DNA of 64,000 nt from Cristatella mucedo (GCA_009760855.2 WPIO01000088.1:298501-362500); one strand, 5' to 3'; counted from the stretch's first letter, positions 29,969 through 40,821 are shown. The notes: generated by a model not told the origin, from the letters alone. Made by a program: numbers and translations.

Positions 29969-29994
29969 CACAGCTGAATTAACTTCTAATGGCA

Positions 29995-30481
29995 ATAGTT
30001 CACAATGTGCTTGCATGAAAAGAACATTTGTTCAAGATGAAACTGATATTTAAAAAAACTTAAACCAGAATATAACGAAAAAAATTGATTCTGTACAAGG
30101 TTCTGAGGAATGGAAAAAATCTATGTAATTAAATATTGGTAGATCAGAAGTTCATTCTGTGCTTGGTTATGATATGGTATTTGATGATCAAACAGAAGTT
30201 GATATTGATATAATATCTAACAGACAGCTAAATTATATATTGCTAATAATTCTAATATGAAGTTTCCGCCAATGTTATTTGGTAAAGTATTTGAACCTAT
30301 TGCTGCTAATTTTTTAGAAATGAAACTTGATGTAAAACTTGAAAGTGCTCATTATTGTTATAGTAGTGATGGTGTATATAGATATTCACCAGATTGTATA
30401 ATTGATGGAGATAAAGCTTGTGGAGTAGAAATATTATTAAAGATTGTATACCATAACAGTATCATGCTCAATGTCTACTAG
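29995..30481 (+). pseudogene. YqaJ/alkaline-exonuclease-like nuclease, broken
   Basis: VQGSEEWKKS near 30095 (an S-x-E-W near the N-terminus as in YqaJ recombinases), then a shift near 30235, then MLFGKVFEPIAANFLE and YRYSPDCIIDGDK...GVEI near 30390-30440. These match the G...E and SPD....EIK order of the lambda-exonuclease/YqaJ fold. Such 5'-3' nucleases assist recombination and genome processing in phages, baculoviruses and herpesviruses. Several stops are present, so it is inactive. Assignment rests on short motifs only. Confidence 0.5.
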
Positions 30482-30569
30482 GTTTGCATTTTTTTAAACT
30501 AACTGAATGTTATTATTTGAATTTGAAATTTGTGTTCCTGGACTAAACTGTGAATAAGCACCACTAGAT

Positions 30570-30872
30570 TATAGCTTCAGGTAATTTTAGAGTGCCAACT
30601 TAATATGAGGTTGATATTCCAATCAGAAGTCCACTTTTTATGTTATTACTTAAAGATGAGAAATACTTTGACTTTGATATTATAAGCAAGTATGGCAGAT
30701 TTAATAATAAAAAGGGAAAAGGCTATGATATAGAGTATTATATAACAAGATCCCTAATATAAGTAGTACAAGAAGAAGATCCCGATAGATTTGTTAGAAT
30801 AGTACCAATTGTAAAGGGAGTATTAGATAGATCAAAAGTTTTAATCAATGAATATATAGATGCATCGAAGAT
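30570..30872 (+). pseudogene. Unrecognised viral ORF after the nuclease
   Basis: One frame with a single TAA (near 30600) and a TAA near 30763: YEVDIPIRSPLFMLLLKDEK, YGRFNNKKGKGYDIEYYITR, FVRIVPIVKGVLDRSKVLIN. It overlaps the start of the next gene. No family is recognised. Confidence 0.35.
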
Positions 30873-31785
30873 TAGATATTATTGGTTTTGTTACAAAAAT
30901 GAATGGCTATATATTGTCAGATCTTAATGCAAATGGAAATAAAATTGTTAACCTAACTGATCATGTGAATCATTCTGATGCTTTAACAAAACGTTATGCA
31001 GATTCAAATTTCATGGTAAGTAGAAATATATCAATAAACTTTCATGGTGTAGCTGCTACCAATCTTGGTCTAGGCGTTAATCCAACTGATTCTGTTAATG
31101 TTAGTCAATTAAGCAATTATGTTAAAAAATCTGGTGATACAATGACTGGTGATCAAAAAATGAATGGATTTGCTATTACTTCTACTTATTGGAATTCAAA
31201 TAATACTACAACTAGCGTTCTTCCTGGTGATTTTTGTGTTAATTATGGAGGATTAAATGAGGTGTAATGCTAAAAGGTTATCCTGCTTCTACTAATTAAA
31301 ATATGAATAACAACTCAATAATTAATGTTGCAGATCCTGTTAATCCTTCAGATGCTGCAGCTAAATCTTACGTTTAAAAAACAGTAAAAAACAACAGAAG
31401 TAATTCCTGTGTCATTAAATCCTAGATCTATGAATTTTATTATGAATACATTTATTGCTTATTCTTGGCAAAACAAGAATGATTCACCATTAATATTATT
31501 AAGCGTGGTTGTAGTTGGTTCATCCAATAGTGTATTCCTAAGACCAAGTACAGATACCTCTGTTGTATCTGGAGAATAATAATAATGCACTTGATAAAGC
31601 GCCCCCAGAGAACTCTTTCTAGGCGCTTCACATTTGCTGCAAAGGAAAGAGAAATACGTGCTATAAATACTGCTTCAAGAGGAACAGATTTTAAATACTA
31701 TGCATACTTCAATTGAATTCCTACTGATTACTATTTAGTTGATAACCTAGGAAATCAAAGAATAAATCTATTAGTTAGTTAGATA
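30860..31785 (+). pseudogene. Second fibre-like protein with phage tail-fibre repeats
   Basis: LSDLNANGNKIVNLTDHVNH, then SDALTKRYADS, VNPTDSVNVSQLSNYVKKSG, DTMTGDQKMNG and, after a stop, NNNSIINVADPVNPSDAAAK. These are successive copies of the tail-fibre repeat also found on the other strand at 20-22.6 kb. A LINE tail fragment interrupts at 31585-31652. The reading frame then continues (YYLVDNLGNQRINLL). It is a putative attachment fibre. Confidence 0.6.
31585..31652 (-). mobile_element. LINE family A 3' tail fragment
   Basis: On the minus strand: GCAAATGTGAAGCGCCTAGA, AGTTCTCTGGGGGCGCTTTA and an (ATT)n tail. Only the last ~65 bases of the element are present. Confidence 0.8.
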
Positions 31786-31808
31786 ATCACATGAGAAATA
31801 CAAATGAA

Positions 31809-32200
31809 CTAATAACACAATAAGTTCTTTTTTGTTGCTTTACGTTTACCTTTTACTAAAGGAAACCATTTTTGCGATAACAAAAACAGCTTCATGGCCT
31901 AAACAGTGATGAATACAAAATAGTTCTGAGCATCTTTTTTGAAATGCTTTCTTGCAAGACAGTATAATTTACTAGGTTTTCCGTTATAATACTTATTAGT
32001 AGAATAATGACAATCTGCACAAATTATTATTTTATTATTTCGTAGAATACCATGATCAAACACTGTTTAAGTACTATCTAGATCACAGATCTCACAACGC
32101 ATTTCATATTTTAACTTTGGTCTTCTTTTAATCTTTTTGCAAATAGGATGACCTGACTAGATATTCAAGTTCATCAAATGTTTTAGAGCAAATATTAAAA
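31809..32200 (-). pseudogene. Cys/His-rich small viral protein (zinc-binding, HNH-like?)
   Basis: Minus-strand frame with MRCEICDLDST, stop, TVFDHGILRNNKIIICADCH, then a Lys-rich C-terminus (FPLVKGKRKATKKN) ending at 31809. The CxxC...DHG...CxxCH pattern suggests a zinc-stabilised fold, possibly a His-Me nuclease of the endonuclease VII type. Two internal stops are present. The 5' end is uncertain. Confidence 0.4.
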
Positions 32201-32220
32201 AATATTTTCTTTTCTATAGA

Positions 32221-33118
32221 ATGTTATTTTTAACTCTAAAAAAGAAAAAACAAGGACAGTTCAATCCTGATTCAGATATAAGCCAAGTATTCAAACCAAG
32301 ACCAAAGGAAATTCCAAAAGGTTTCTTCGATATAGTTGCACCTAATGAAAATCACCAAGCCGATATTTTGTATATGCCAAATGATTCTTGATACAAATAT
32401 GCTTTCAGTGTCATTGATGTTGCTAGTAGATAAAAAGATTCAAGGCCACTTAAAACAAAGTCTTCTAAAGAAGTAACACAAGCAATATATTGTAGATAGT
32501 TATATATATATTTAGAGATATTTATACAAAAGGTCCTTTAAAATGGCCAAAGAAGATAACAGTAGATCCCCGAACAGAGTTCAGAGGAGAGTTCACGAAA
32601 GAAATGAAGACATGAAACACGCGTGATAGAAGCTACTAGCAAAAAGAATGTTGCCTTAGTTGAAAGAATGAATCGAACAGTCGCAGAAATAGCTTTTATT
32701 GCGCAATATGAAAAGGAATTAGAAAGCATTAATAGCGGATATTAAATTAGATACAAAGAGTGGATTGATAATTTACCAAAGATTATTGACTATGTAAACA
32801 ATAGCATTACAAGCACAAATGATGAAGAACATGCTAAAGCAATAAAAAAGAATTGTAAAACAACAAAAACCAAAATACCATAGAGAAGTAAGAGAACAAG
32901 ACAAATTATTTGAACTTGGAACAACTGTTTGATATTTACTAGAACTAGGTGAAGGAGAAAATGAAAAGAGAAGAAGAGCTACAGATCCGATAGAGAGTTT
33001 AACTAAACATATTATTGTTAGAATAACGGTAATGAAAGGCCAACCAGTAAGTTATTGGGTCAATGATGAACAAAAGAGTGTTGTTAGAGAAGAACTACAA
33101 GTAATTAAACAGGAGTAG
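32221..33118 (+). pseudogene. Retrovirus-type (rve) integrase of the Polinton element, broken
   Basis: The RNase H-like catalytic core is readable. The first Asp is in HQADILYM (32350), followed by YKYAFSVIDVASR. The second Asp is in KKITVDPRTEFRGEFTKEM (about 32555). After a one-base shift near 32610 the Glu is in NVALVERMNRT. The tail continues (YKEWIDNLPKIIDYVNNSIT) to TAG at 33116. The D,D,E spacing fits Polinton integrases, which join the element to host DNA. In-frame stops lie near 32390 and 32432, and more occur downstream. The N-terminus was taken at the ATG 32221. Confidence 0.85.
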
Positions 33119-33278
33119 CTTCTCTTTGTGAACGTTCCATTATAATATATTCAAACTCTTCTTTTGTAAATACTTCAGATAAAGCATGTGTCATCTTGGA
33201 AATAAATTTTGAATTAGATTCTAGAGTAGATCTTTTATGCTTGTCCGTTTCTGCTAGAACAATATTAACTGCTGCCAT
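33105..33278 (-). CDS. Small viral protein of unknown function (57 aa)
   Basis: An intact frame starting MAAVNIVLAETDKHKRSTLE and ending QREATPV; it overlaps the integrase end by 14 bases, tail to tail. A Val/Leu-rich start is followed by a charged helix. Just upstream, still on the minus strand, 33279-33455 encodes another readable stretch (MSNKSKKIRYIIKVVNIVIR, one stop), so a longer original gene is possible. No family is recognised. Confidence 0.35.
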   Translation of the reverse strand: MAAVNIVLAETDKHKRSTLESNSKFISKMTHALSEVFTKEEFEYIIMERSQREATPV

Positions 33279-33655
33279 AATAATAACAATGCACTTGATA
33301 AAGCCATCATTGCAGATAGTGCTGTAAGAGATTAAACTACACGAGTAATATTGGGAAATGATTGAATACAAGTATTAGAAGTTGTTACTCCTAATCTTAT
33401 CACTATGTTTACAACTTTGATTATATATCTTATTTTTTTAGATTTGTTAGACATGACCTAACTTTAGTATTATATTACATGATCTCATCATATCTTTGGA
33501 TAGCATATTTTTCTTAAATTTCCCATTTTCCTATATAAATTTAAAGTTTTCTTTCTTGGAAAAGTAAAAACTATACTTAGTTCTTGGCATAGTAGTAGAG
33601 TAGTCTATTATTTTACCATATCCATCTAAGATATTTTCAAAAAACCCTTTACTAC
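33279..33655. other. Right end of the AT-rich block
   Basis: Minus-strand coding-like sequence to about 33455, then AT-rich non-coding DNA to 33655. A 27-base stretch at 33283-33310 matches the LINE family A tail on the minus strand. A terminal inverted repeat was looked for; only a 9-base match (ACTATACTT at 33570-33578 against AAGTATAGT at 12787-12795) was found, which may be chance. Confidence 0.4.
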
Positions 33656-33964
33656 AATATTGTAACCGAGTTCGAGGGGTCAGAGGCTAACTCCCGCCAA
33701 ACCCCGCCATACTCCGGCCACGCTGCCACTCGCCATGCCGCCAAGCTAGGGTAAGACGAGCGGTCGTCCGGGTAAATCTCTTTATAAAAACGCATGCGCC
33801 AACAACAACAGGGGAACTAAACAAGTCTACGGGGAGGCTCCTATACAAAGTATAGGCGTGCGTGGCAGCATCGCCGGAGCACGCCTGCACGAATCCAGGT
33901 GCATAACTCGGCGAGACCGGGAGCCTCCAACAGCACGACTTACTCGGCCAACTTCTCCTACCCA

Positions 33965-33995
33965 AGCCCTACCCTACCCTACCCTACCCTAGCCC
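33965..33995. repeat. (CCCTA)n short tandem repeat
   Basis: Five or so CCCTA units in the GC-rich 33656-34141 stretch, with a lone CCCTAACCC-like motif near 34050. It resembles telomere-like interstitial repeat but is very short. Confidence 0.7.
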
Positions 33996-34141
33996 CGGTG
34001 ACCTCACGTCGCCACACATGCCGTAGGTCCGACCCCGGCCTAGCCGGTGACCCTAACCCTCATTATAGCCGCCCGGTCCCAGCCAACCGAACCCAGCCTG
34101 GGTACAATATATCCACCAAGTTTGGTGAAGTATACATAGAG

Positions 34142-34268
34142 TAGTATGCTTTTGAATGTTATGGAGACTAGGGACTTGAGCGAGCACGAGACAAGCGAAC
34201 GGAGCGAGTTTGGTGATGTGCCAAGGTCGTCGAGCCCTAGGCTACATAACATTCAAAAGCATACTACT
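34142..34268 (+). mobile_element. MITE, copy 2
   Basis: GAGTAGTATGCTTTTGAATG at the left and its complement CATTCAAAAGCATACTACTG at the right. The imperfect inverted repeat runs about 40 bases inward. The centre (GAGCACGAGACAAGCGAACG) is shared with copy 1, which is in the opposite orientation at 12657-12784. No coding capacity. Confidence 0.9.
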
Positions 34269-34914
34269 GTCCGCTCGGCGGCGGCGCTCTACAAACCCAG
34301 CTATACAGTAAATGCGGCGTCATTTATTTTATAGCTTAGCAGGACTCTCTCTGTCTCTGCTAAGAAGAGCGTAAAGATCGCCGCAGGGCATTAATAATTG
34401 CTCTAATTAATTAATTAATTATTAATTATTATTAATTCTATTAATTGCAAACTGTCTTCGGTGAGCTCAAATTCAGGAACGGAAAACTACGATAAAGTAT
34501 TTCTGAAATGGTACTCTCATCCGAGAAAACGACAATAGTGATACATATTTGTATAGTGCTAAAAAAGAACTAATCCTTGTATCTGAACTTTGCATAAGCT
34601 TAATAAAAGCAAGTAAAATGATGAACGTATAATGTGGCTGCGAGAGCGACGGTACAACACATCTTCGATAGCAATAATAAGATATTTGTAGAGCATCCTT
34701 AGCAAACCGAATCTCTTTCTATGCCCTGCACAGATGCTGGAAATGAACAACGTCAATTGAATAGTGAGACCCTGAGACACAAATTATGCACGCATCAACA
34801 CAAGAAGACAATTCGCGCAGGCGGAGCAAATGCCGCGAGGCGCTGGCGCATTCTAGCTTGTTTGTGATTGCCGCCATACTGTATCCGGGCGTGTTGTGAC
34901 CGTCAGTCGCTAAC

Positions 34915-35190
34915 GAGCTCCGTATCGACCCAAGGCCAAAGGTCCCCAAAGGACTTGAGGCTGGTTAGAAGCAAAGCTACACGATCTGGGTCAGATGAGC
35001 GGTTGATGCGAGCGAGGCCTGATAAGAGAGTTCTGCTGTTAGGTCGGCCGGAGTAAGATAATTCAAGGATCTACAAGTAAACGACGGAATTTTGAAGTCG
35101 AGACGCTGCCAGATTAGGAGCCAGTTCAGGGCGGTGAGAAGAGTGTGGTAGTGGTATTTAGTTACAGCGTTCACGGCAGACAACGCCAGC
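34915..35190 (-). mobile_element. Diverged LINE fragment
   Basis: The minus-strand frame reads LNWLLIWQRLDFKIPSFTCR, the equivalent of the C-terminal RT region LHWLPVKQRIDFKVLSLTFR in the better copies. It is heavily mutated. Confidence 0.65.
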
Positions 35191-35507
35191 CAGCCGAGGG
35201 TGCAAAGTTGTGTACCAATCTTCGTTTGCGTCTTATTGCACGGGCAGTAAGACCTGAGGGTGGTGAGCTAAAGGGGTGTGGTCGGACAGCCACAAATGCA
35301 TGGGTGGACTCATGGCCTGGCTATCGTATCCGCATGTCTACGCAGGCCCAAATTCTTTTACGGAACGTAGCAGACAGTAGCTGGACTCGACAGCGGAGCT
35401 TATCTATTGGTCGTCTTGTGTAAGGTCTGTCCGGAACAGGACATCCGGATGGTGTGCAGAGGTTACAGGAGATATGCTTGCCAGAGCCAATTTTGAGGCT
35501 TAGGTTT

Positions 35508-35665
35508 TCAACTGTTTGGCCCAGCGGTTAAGGTGCTCGCCGCGACCGAGGTCTGGCCGAGGTCGTGGGCTCGAGCACTCGAGGCATATGTGAAGCGCCT
35601 GAATAGTGATTACATTCTCTTAGAGCGCTATACAAATGAGTTATACATACATGCATACACATACA
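35508..35665 (+). mobile_element. tRNA-derived SINE, family 2, with LINE-like tail
   Basis: A-box-like TGGCCCAGCGGTTAAGGTGC, B-box-like region GGTCGTGGGCTCGAGC, then GTGAAGCGCCTGAATAGTGA and TCTTAGAGCGCTATACAAAT, which resembles the LINE family A 3' end (AAGCGCCTAGA...TCTGAGGGCGCTTTATCAA). It ends in a short ATAC repeat. This fits a SINE mobilised by a related LINE. Confidence 0.6.
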
Positions 35666-36660
35666 ACTTCGGAGTAACATTTAGCTTTTGTATAGCACAA
35701 CTAAGTCAGTTCTGCCGTCTGTCTAGAGACCTTAAGTCGTGTAACTACCAAATCCGCAATCCATCTAGAAATTAGTCACGTGACTGGTCACGTGACCAAA
35801 ATATCAATCCATCGCGAAATCGAGATTTCTAGCACACCCTCTGAAGATATTGCTTGCCTATGGTAAGCCGCATAAATTGTAAGCAAATTGAAGCACGGTA
35901 AAAGCAAAGGCCAAATTAGCCTCGCTTATAGTGCATATAGTGAATAATCGCTGCTATCGTCCACTCTCGTCGGACGATAAATAGGATTGCCTGCTTCCGG
36001 ACTCGAACCCGCCCACTCTGCGGATGCTGTGCAGTCAAACGAGTCTGACCCCTTAAGTCTAAGTCCGGCGGGACCAAGAAAGTGAAAGTGAAGGTGAAGC
36101 AACCTGGGAAAAGATCGCTAGAGTGATCGTGGTGAAGAGTTCGTCGCGGTGCCACGTGGTGTCAGGCAACTTGAGCTCAAGGCGCATATATAGTGCTGGT
36201 TGTTTGCTTTTCGCTAATTTTGTGATGAACTTTGAACGACGCCAGGCTCCCGAGAATCCACTAATACTCCTGGCGAATAGGATTTTTAGTTTTTCGTTCT
36301 GCAGCCCAAGCATCGAGGGTGGACCGCCTGCGATTGGAGCTCCGTGATCGCTTTTGCAGGCAGACAGCCCGTGCCCCCCCTGCCTCGGCTGGTGAGCGAT
36401 GTAGCATAAAAAGACGGTGACACTCGTTGATTGATTTACCGTGGTGGGAGAGGGAGAATCACAAGGAGGCAACAGCAGAAGCCTGAGCATTGGTGCATAC
36501 GGACGCCGGCCTGTGAGCAGTGAACCGTGAGGGCTCTTCAAGAGAGTTATGTCGAAATACATGAGGTATTCACCCACCCCTGCTAAATTTAAATATTGCA
36601 TGATTGATTGGCCCCGTGGAAGGGCACTGGCAGCAGCACAAGATCAGCTCTCTTCTCTCT

Positions 36661-36895
<235 letters not shown>

Positions 36896-37688
36896 TATAG
36901 CGCGGCGGTGCAGAAGACAAGGAAAGCAGATCGAGCCTCGAAATGACAAACGACTAATAAGTCATAAGGCTAAGCCTTAGAAATGACTAGACATGCCTCA
37001 GGCCGGTCGCGAAAGTTTAGCCTGCAGCACTACTATGACACTACATAACTGTGTGACAGTTGCTGCCAACGTTCACAAAGGTCACCAATTTTGCAATAAG
37101 AGCCCACTGCATATCACTCGTTTAAACACGCTACTGCTAGGAGGATGCATATAATCACGATAGCAAGCCGGGAACTGTGAGGAATGGCAGCAGTGCCCTT
37201 TATTGACGAACCGCCGACGACAGGCAGCGGTTCCGACGACGGACAGCGGTTTTGTGACGAGATGCGCGCACGAAACACTCGGGTGCCGGCAGTGGCACCG
37301 TCCGTACAGCCACGGCGCAAAGCGCCGAAACGCCAGGCGGCAGCAGCAGCAGCTTTCGCAGGACTCGGACGCGCAGTGGTTGCTGCAGCAGAAGCCGCAG
37401 CGCCTCATCCTCCTCCGCGATGGCTGCAGAAGGCAGCAGGGCCGCCTCCTACGCGGCTTGACGGCCAAGGACGCAAAACTCGTGAGGAGAGAAGAAGAGC
37501 AGACGACGTCCGACCGTCTGCAAACGGGACGAAGTCCTGCGGGCGGATGTCGAAGCAAGCAGCAGCAGGATCCTTTACCGCCTCCGACCGACGACGAGAG
37601 GCCCCTCTCTCCCCCCTTCGAGGACGACGGCAACGACTGCTCGGCTGCACATTGCCGCGCGGCGACGCGAGCGCGCTGATGAGCGGGG

Positions 37689-40600
37689 TCAAGGCTTTCC
37701 TGCCTGGCCGCCATCCCACGCATCCTCGTTGAACGGATCGATCTGCCGCTGCCGGTACGCCTCCTCGAACTCGGGTCCGAGCATCTGCAGGTCCCGCTCG
37801 TCTCGAAGGACGCCCTGCGAGCGGTCAGCCAGCGAGTGGTCAGTCAGCGAGCGAGCGGTCAGCCAGCGAGCGAGCGAGCGGTCAGCCAGCAAGCGAGCGG
37901 TCAGTCAGCGGATGGTCAGCGAGCGGTCAGTCAGTCAATGCGGACGAAGCCACGAAAAGCCAATAAATGGCGCCGACGCCATCGTTTCCTCGCTCGCTCG
38001 CTAGTCTCACGCCCGCTGCCATCGTCGTCGTCGCCCTCGTCGTCACGAGAAGGCGATTCAGTCACGTGATCAAGGGCAGACAGGCAGGCAGGCAGGCTGC
38101 GCCTCAGGGCACGCCCGCTCCGGCTAAGCAGAAGGCCGCGCCAGCGACGCCGACGCAGCAGCAGCAGGCGGCGAGCACGCCGCTTGCGCGGCGGCAGCGG
38201 CAGCAGAGCCGCGTCCGGAGGGTGGCCGGCGACCCTGACCTTGGGCAGGAAGCCGAGCAGCTTGGCGGCGTGCTCGCGCAGCAGCCGCTGCCGCTCCTGC
38301 TCGACGAGCTGCACGCGGAACGACTCGGCTCGCTCCGCCTCGCGCCGCTCCTCCGCCTCGCGCTCCCGCTCCGCGGCGAACTGGGCGCGCCGGTCGGCGA
38401 GCAGCGCATCGACGGCGCGCTTGTGCTCCTGCTGTTTCATGCGTCGCTTCTGCGCGTTGAGCAGCTCGATGCGGTCGTCCTCGGCAAACTTGGCCAGCAT
38501 CTGGAACACGAGTCGAGCGAGCGGGCCGTGGCGGCGCGGCGGGGGCAGAGCAGAGGCCCGTGGCGGCTCGAGCGAGCGGCCTCGCGGGGCAGGCGGCGCT
38601 GCAGCCGCTGCCGGCGGGCAGGCGGCGGTCGGCGAAAGGTGTGTCTGCCGCTGCGAGCCGCCGGCCGGCCTGGTGGCAAATGCTGGCAAAGGTGCGCGCT
38701 GGCGCGACGTCGCGAGCATCGAGTGAGTCATGCGGAGCGAGCGAGTCCCCATTGCCCCCTCCCCCACACCGGCCACCTCCGGTGAACGAGCAAGTCGAAT
38801 GTTTGGATCTTTACTTGGCGCTCAGCGACAGATACTGCAGCAGCAGCCTGCAGGCTGCGCGCTCAGCGACAGATACTGCGACAGCAGCAGCAGCAGCCTG
38901 CAGGCTGCAGCTGTCGCAGTATCTGTCACTGGAGTATCTGTCCCTCGGAGAGGAAGCTGTGATAGCTGCAGGCGGTTCTGCCTCTTCACGACCGAGGCCG
39001 TGGGTCCGAATCCTGCATTAGATTGCCAACGGCAGGCGGTGGTGATAGCCGACAATGTGCTATTGCTGCTACGAGTCCTGCCCGTGGACTCGGTTCGCTG
39101 AGTCGTAGTAGAAATACAACACTGCACATAAATCTAGACGTCTGTTGCCTCTTGGTGCACTAACTATGCTTTCTGTCATCGTAGAATGTGGATGGCGGTG
39201 AAGTTCGAAGCAAATGTTATCCGCATGACTGACCGACCCGTGAAAGGGCCACGTGGTGTTGGCTGTGAGCAAAAACATCCGCCCCAAGATAGACTCCGAT
39301 GCAATCGAGCATCTGACCTTGTGTGATTTATTGATTGTCGTGGCGAAAGATATGCATATGGGAAACTGTCGCTTCACTCAAGTCAGACGTTAACTCGAAC
39401 AGGAACTCCTGTCGTTTGTGCGTTTGTGACTCAGGAGGAGCGGTGTGCTCCGACTGGCTAGAATCCTGTCTCGTGACTAGCAGCAGGAATGATGGGCTCT
39501 GATTCGCTAGCCGAGGACGGCTATGCTTCAGCATGAAGGACTTTCTTGCTTTAATTAATATGGGTACAAAATGAGGCTGTTAAATCAGCTAATAATTGAT
39601 AGGCTGAGCTGAAAGCTCCTTAAGGGGAGCACCCTCTCCGAGGGTGAATGGCGAGGCAAGTCGGCCAGCTATAGTAACCAACTGGCTAGCCATATCCGTC
39701 TGTAACTCCACCAAGCCACTAGGACGAGTTTTGTACTGCACACTCACAGCATAATGTAATGCATCTCCGTCTGTAACTCCACAAAGTCATAGAGACCACG
39801 TGGGTGTTACGCAGGAGAGTTTTGTATGGCGCACTCACAGCCTAAGCGGCTTTCGGTACGCATTCGGTAGCCAACAGACTTCGTCTCACGCAACAAAGAG
39901 AAAGTGGGAAGCGTAGCAGAGTCAGGAGAGCAGTTGAGGTAGTGAGTAGCATGGAAGTAGCAGCTCAGGACCACTGAAAAGGATGTGCCATAGTCGGCAG
40001 CAGGACAGTAGTTGTCGTTGCGTATGAAAGCGGCTTTCGGTGCGAATTCGGCTGCCAGCAGCCGTCATCACACGCGACAAAGGGAAGGCGAAAAATGTCA
40101 AGTAATTGCTGTCACACGACACGGTCGGAAGTGCAACATACCAAGCAAGTACCTGAGCTTTACCAACCCCTTCCCAAAGTAACCTCTCCCCCCCCCATCA
40201 ATTTGCTCGTACGGTTTGCTAGCGAGCTCATGGTCATGCTCATGCACGGTGCATCGTGCACACGTCGTGCCGGCTCCCAGGGCAACATGCCGACATACGA
40301 CATCAGCCTACGGGGAGGTTGGCCGACATCCATGACCAAGTGTCTGCAAGGCACGTGCTCAGTTTATAAATCGCCACAGATGATTGTGACGGTTTCAACG
40401 ACACGTGCAGCCACGGTGCCGTCGCCAGAAAACTGATGCTCCGGATTACCCAAGGTCAGAGGGAACCGATTCTTAAGGAATTTCCTAAGCGACTGATCTA
40501 CTGAACTGTCTGTCTACCTACTTGTCCACCTCACTATCTACCTATCCACCTCCCTGCCGCCATTTTAATCTCGAGCTCGGCCTGCCTATCCCTCCATCTA

Positions 40601-40778
40601 GCTGCTGCCTCTATCATCGCCTCTCGTTTTCTGTGAGCTCACCTACTAGCTTGCTCTTTACGGCCACGCGGCGACGACACGCCGGCGTCGCCACCTCCTG
40701 CTGCCGCCACCTCGCCAGAGCGGCCTGCCATCAAGAGAGGAGGTGGCGGCACGCCGCCGCCTCCCTCTGCGCGAGCGT

Positions 40779-40821
<43 letters not shown>

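Larger units (their letters stand above)
12785..33655. mobile_element. Endogenous Polinton/Maverick (adintovirus-like) element, decayed
   Basis: The block of about 21 kb is sharply richer in A+T than its flanks. It carries the Polinton core: family B DNA polymerase (about 13047-17490), penton-like proteins (24441-26140), a major capsid protein (28319-29968) and a D,D,E integrase (32221-33118). Less usual are fibre genes with phage-like repeats, an HNH-AP2 endonuclease and a YqaJ-like nuclease. LINEs and SINEs have inserted at about 15.7, 17.1, 18.7, 26.2, 29.0 and 31.6 kb. Without these (about 3.1 kb) the element is about 17.8 kb, normal for Polintons. I could not find convincing terminal inverted repeats, packaging ATPase or protease. 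The edges are set by composition and are approximate. Frameshifts and all three stop codons show it is not functional as written. Confidence 0.9.

Noticed and set aside
33279-33455. Minus-strand frame upstream of the 57-codon gene as an independent gene
   Set aside because: It overlaps a likely LINE tail match and has an internal stop; kept only as a note.
12787-33578. Terminal inverted repeat of the Polinton (AAGTATAGT / ACTATACTT)
   Set aside because: Only nine bases match in AT-rich DNA, and the position is 80 bases inside the right edge; Polinton repeats are usually much longer.
12785-33655. A recoded genetic code in the viral block, given how often frames run through stops
   Set aside because: TAA, TAG and TGA all occur inside conserved regions, and frameshifts are also present. 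No single reassignment restores the frames, so decay is the simpler reading.
37203-37679. Possible last exon of a convergent neighbour of MNS1 (TEX9 lies next to MNS1 in vertebrates)
   Set aside because: The frame shows no similarity that I recognise to TEX9 and no acceptor or upstream exon could be tied to it.
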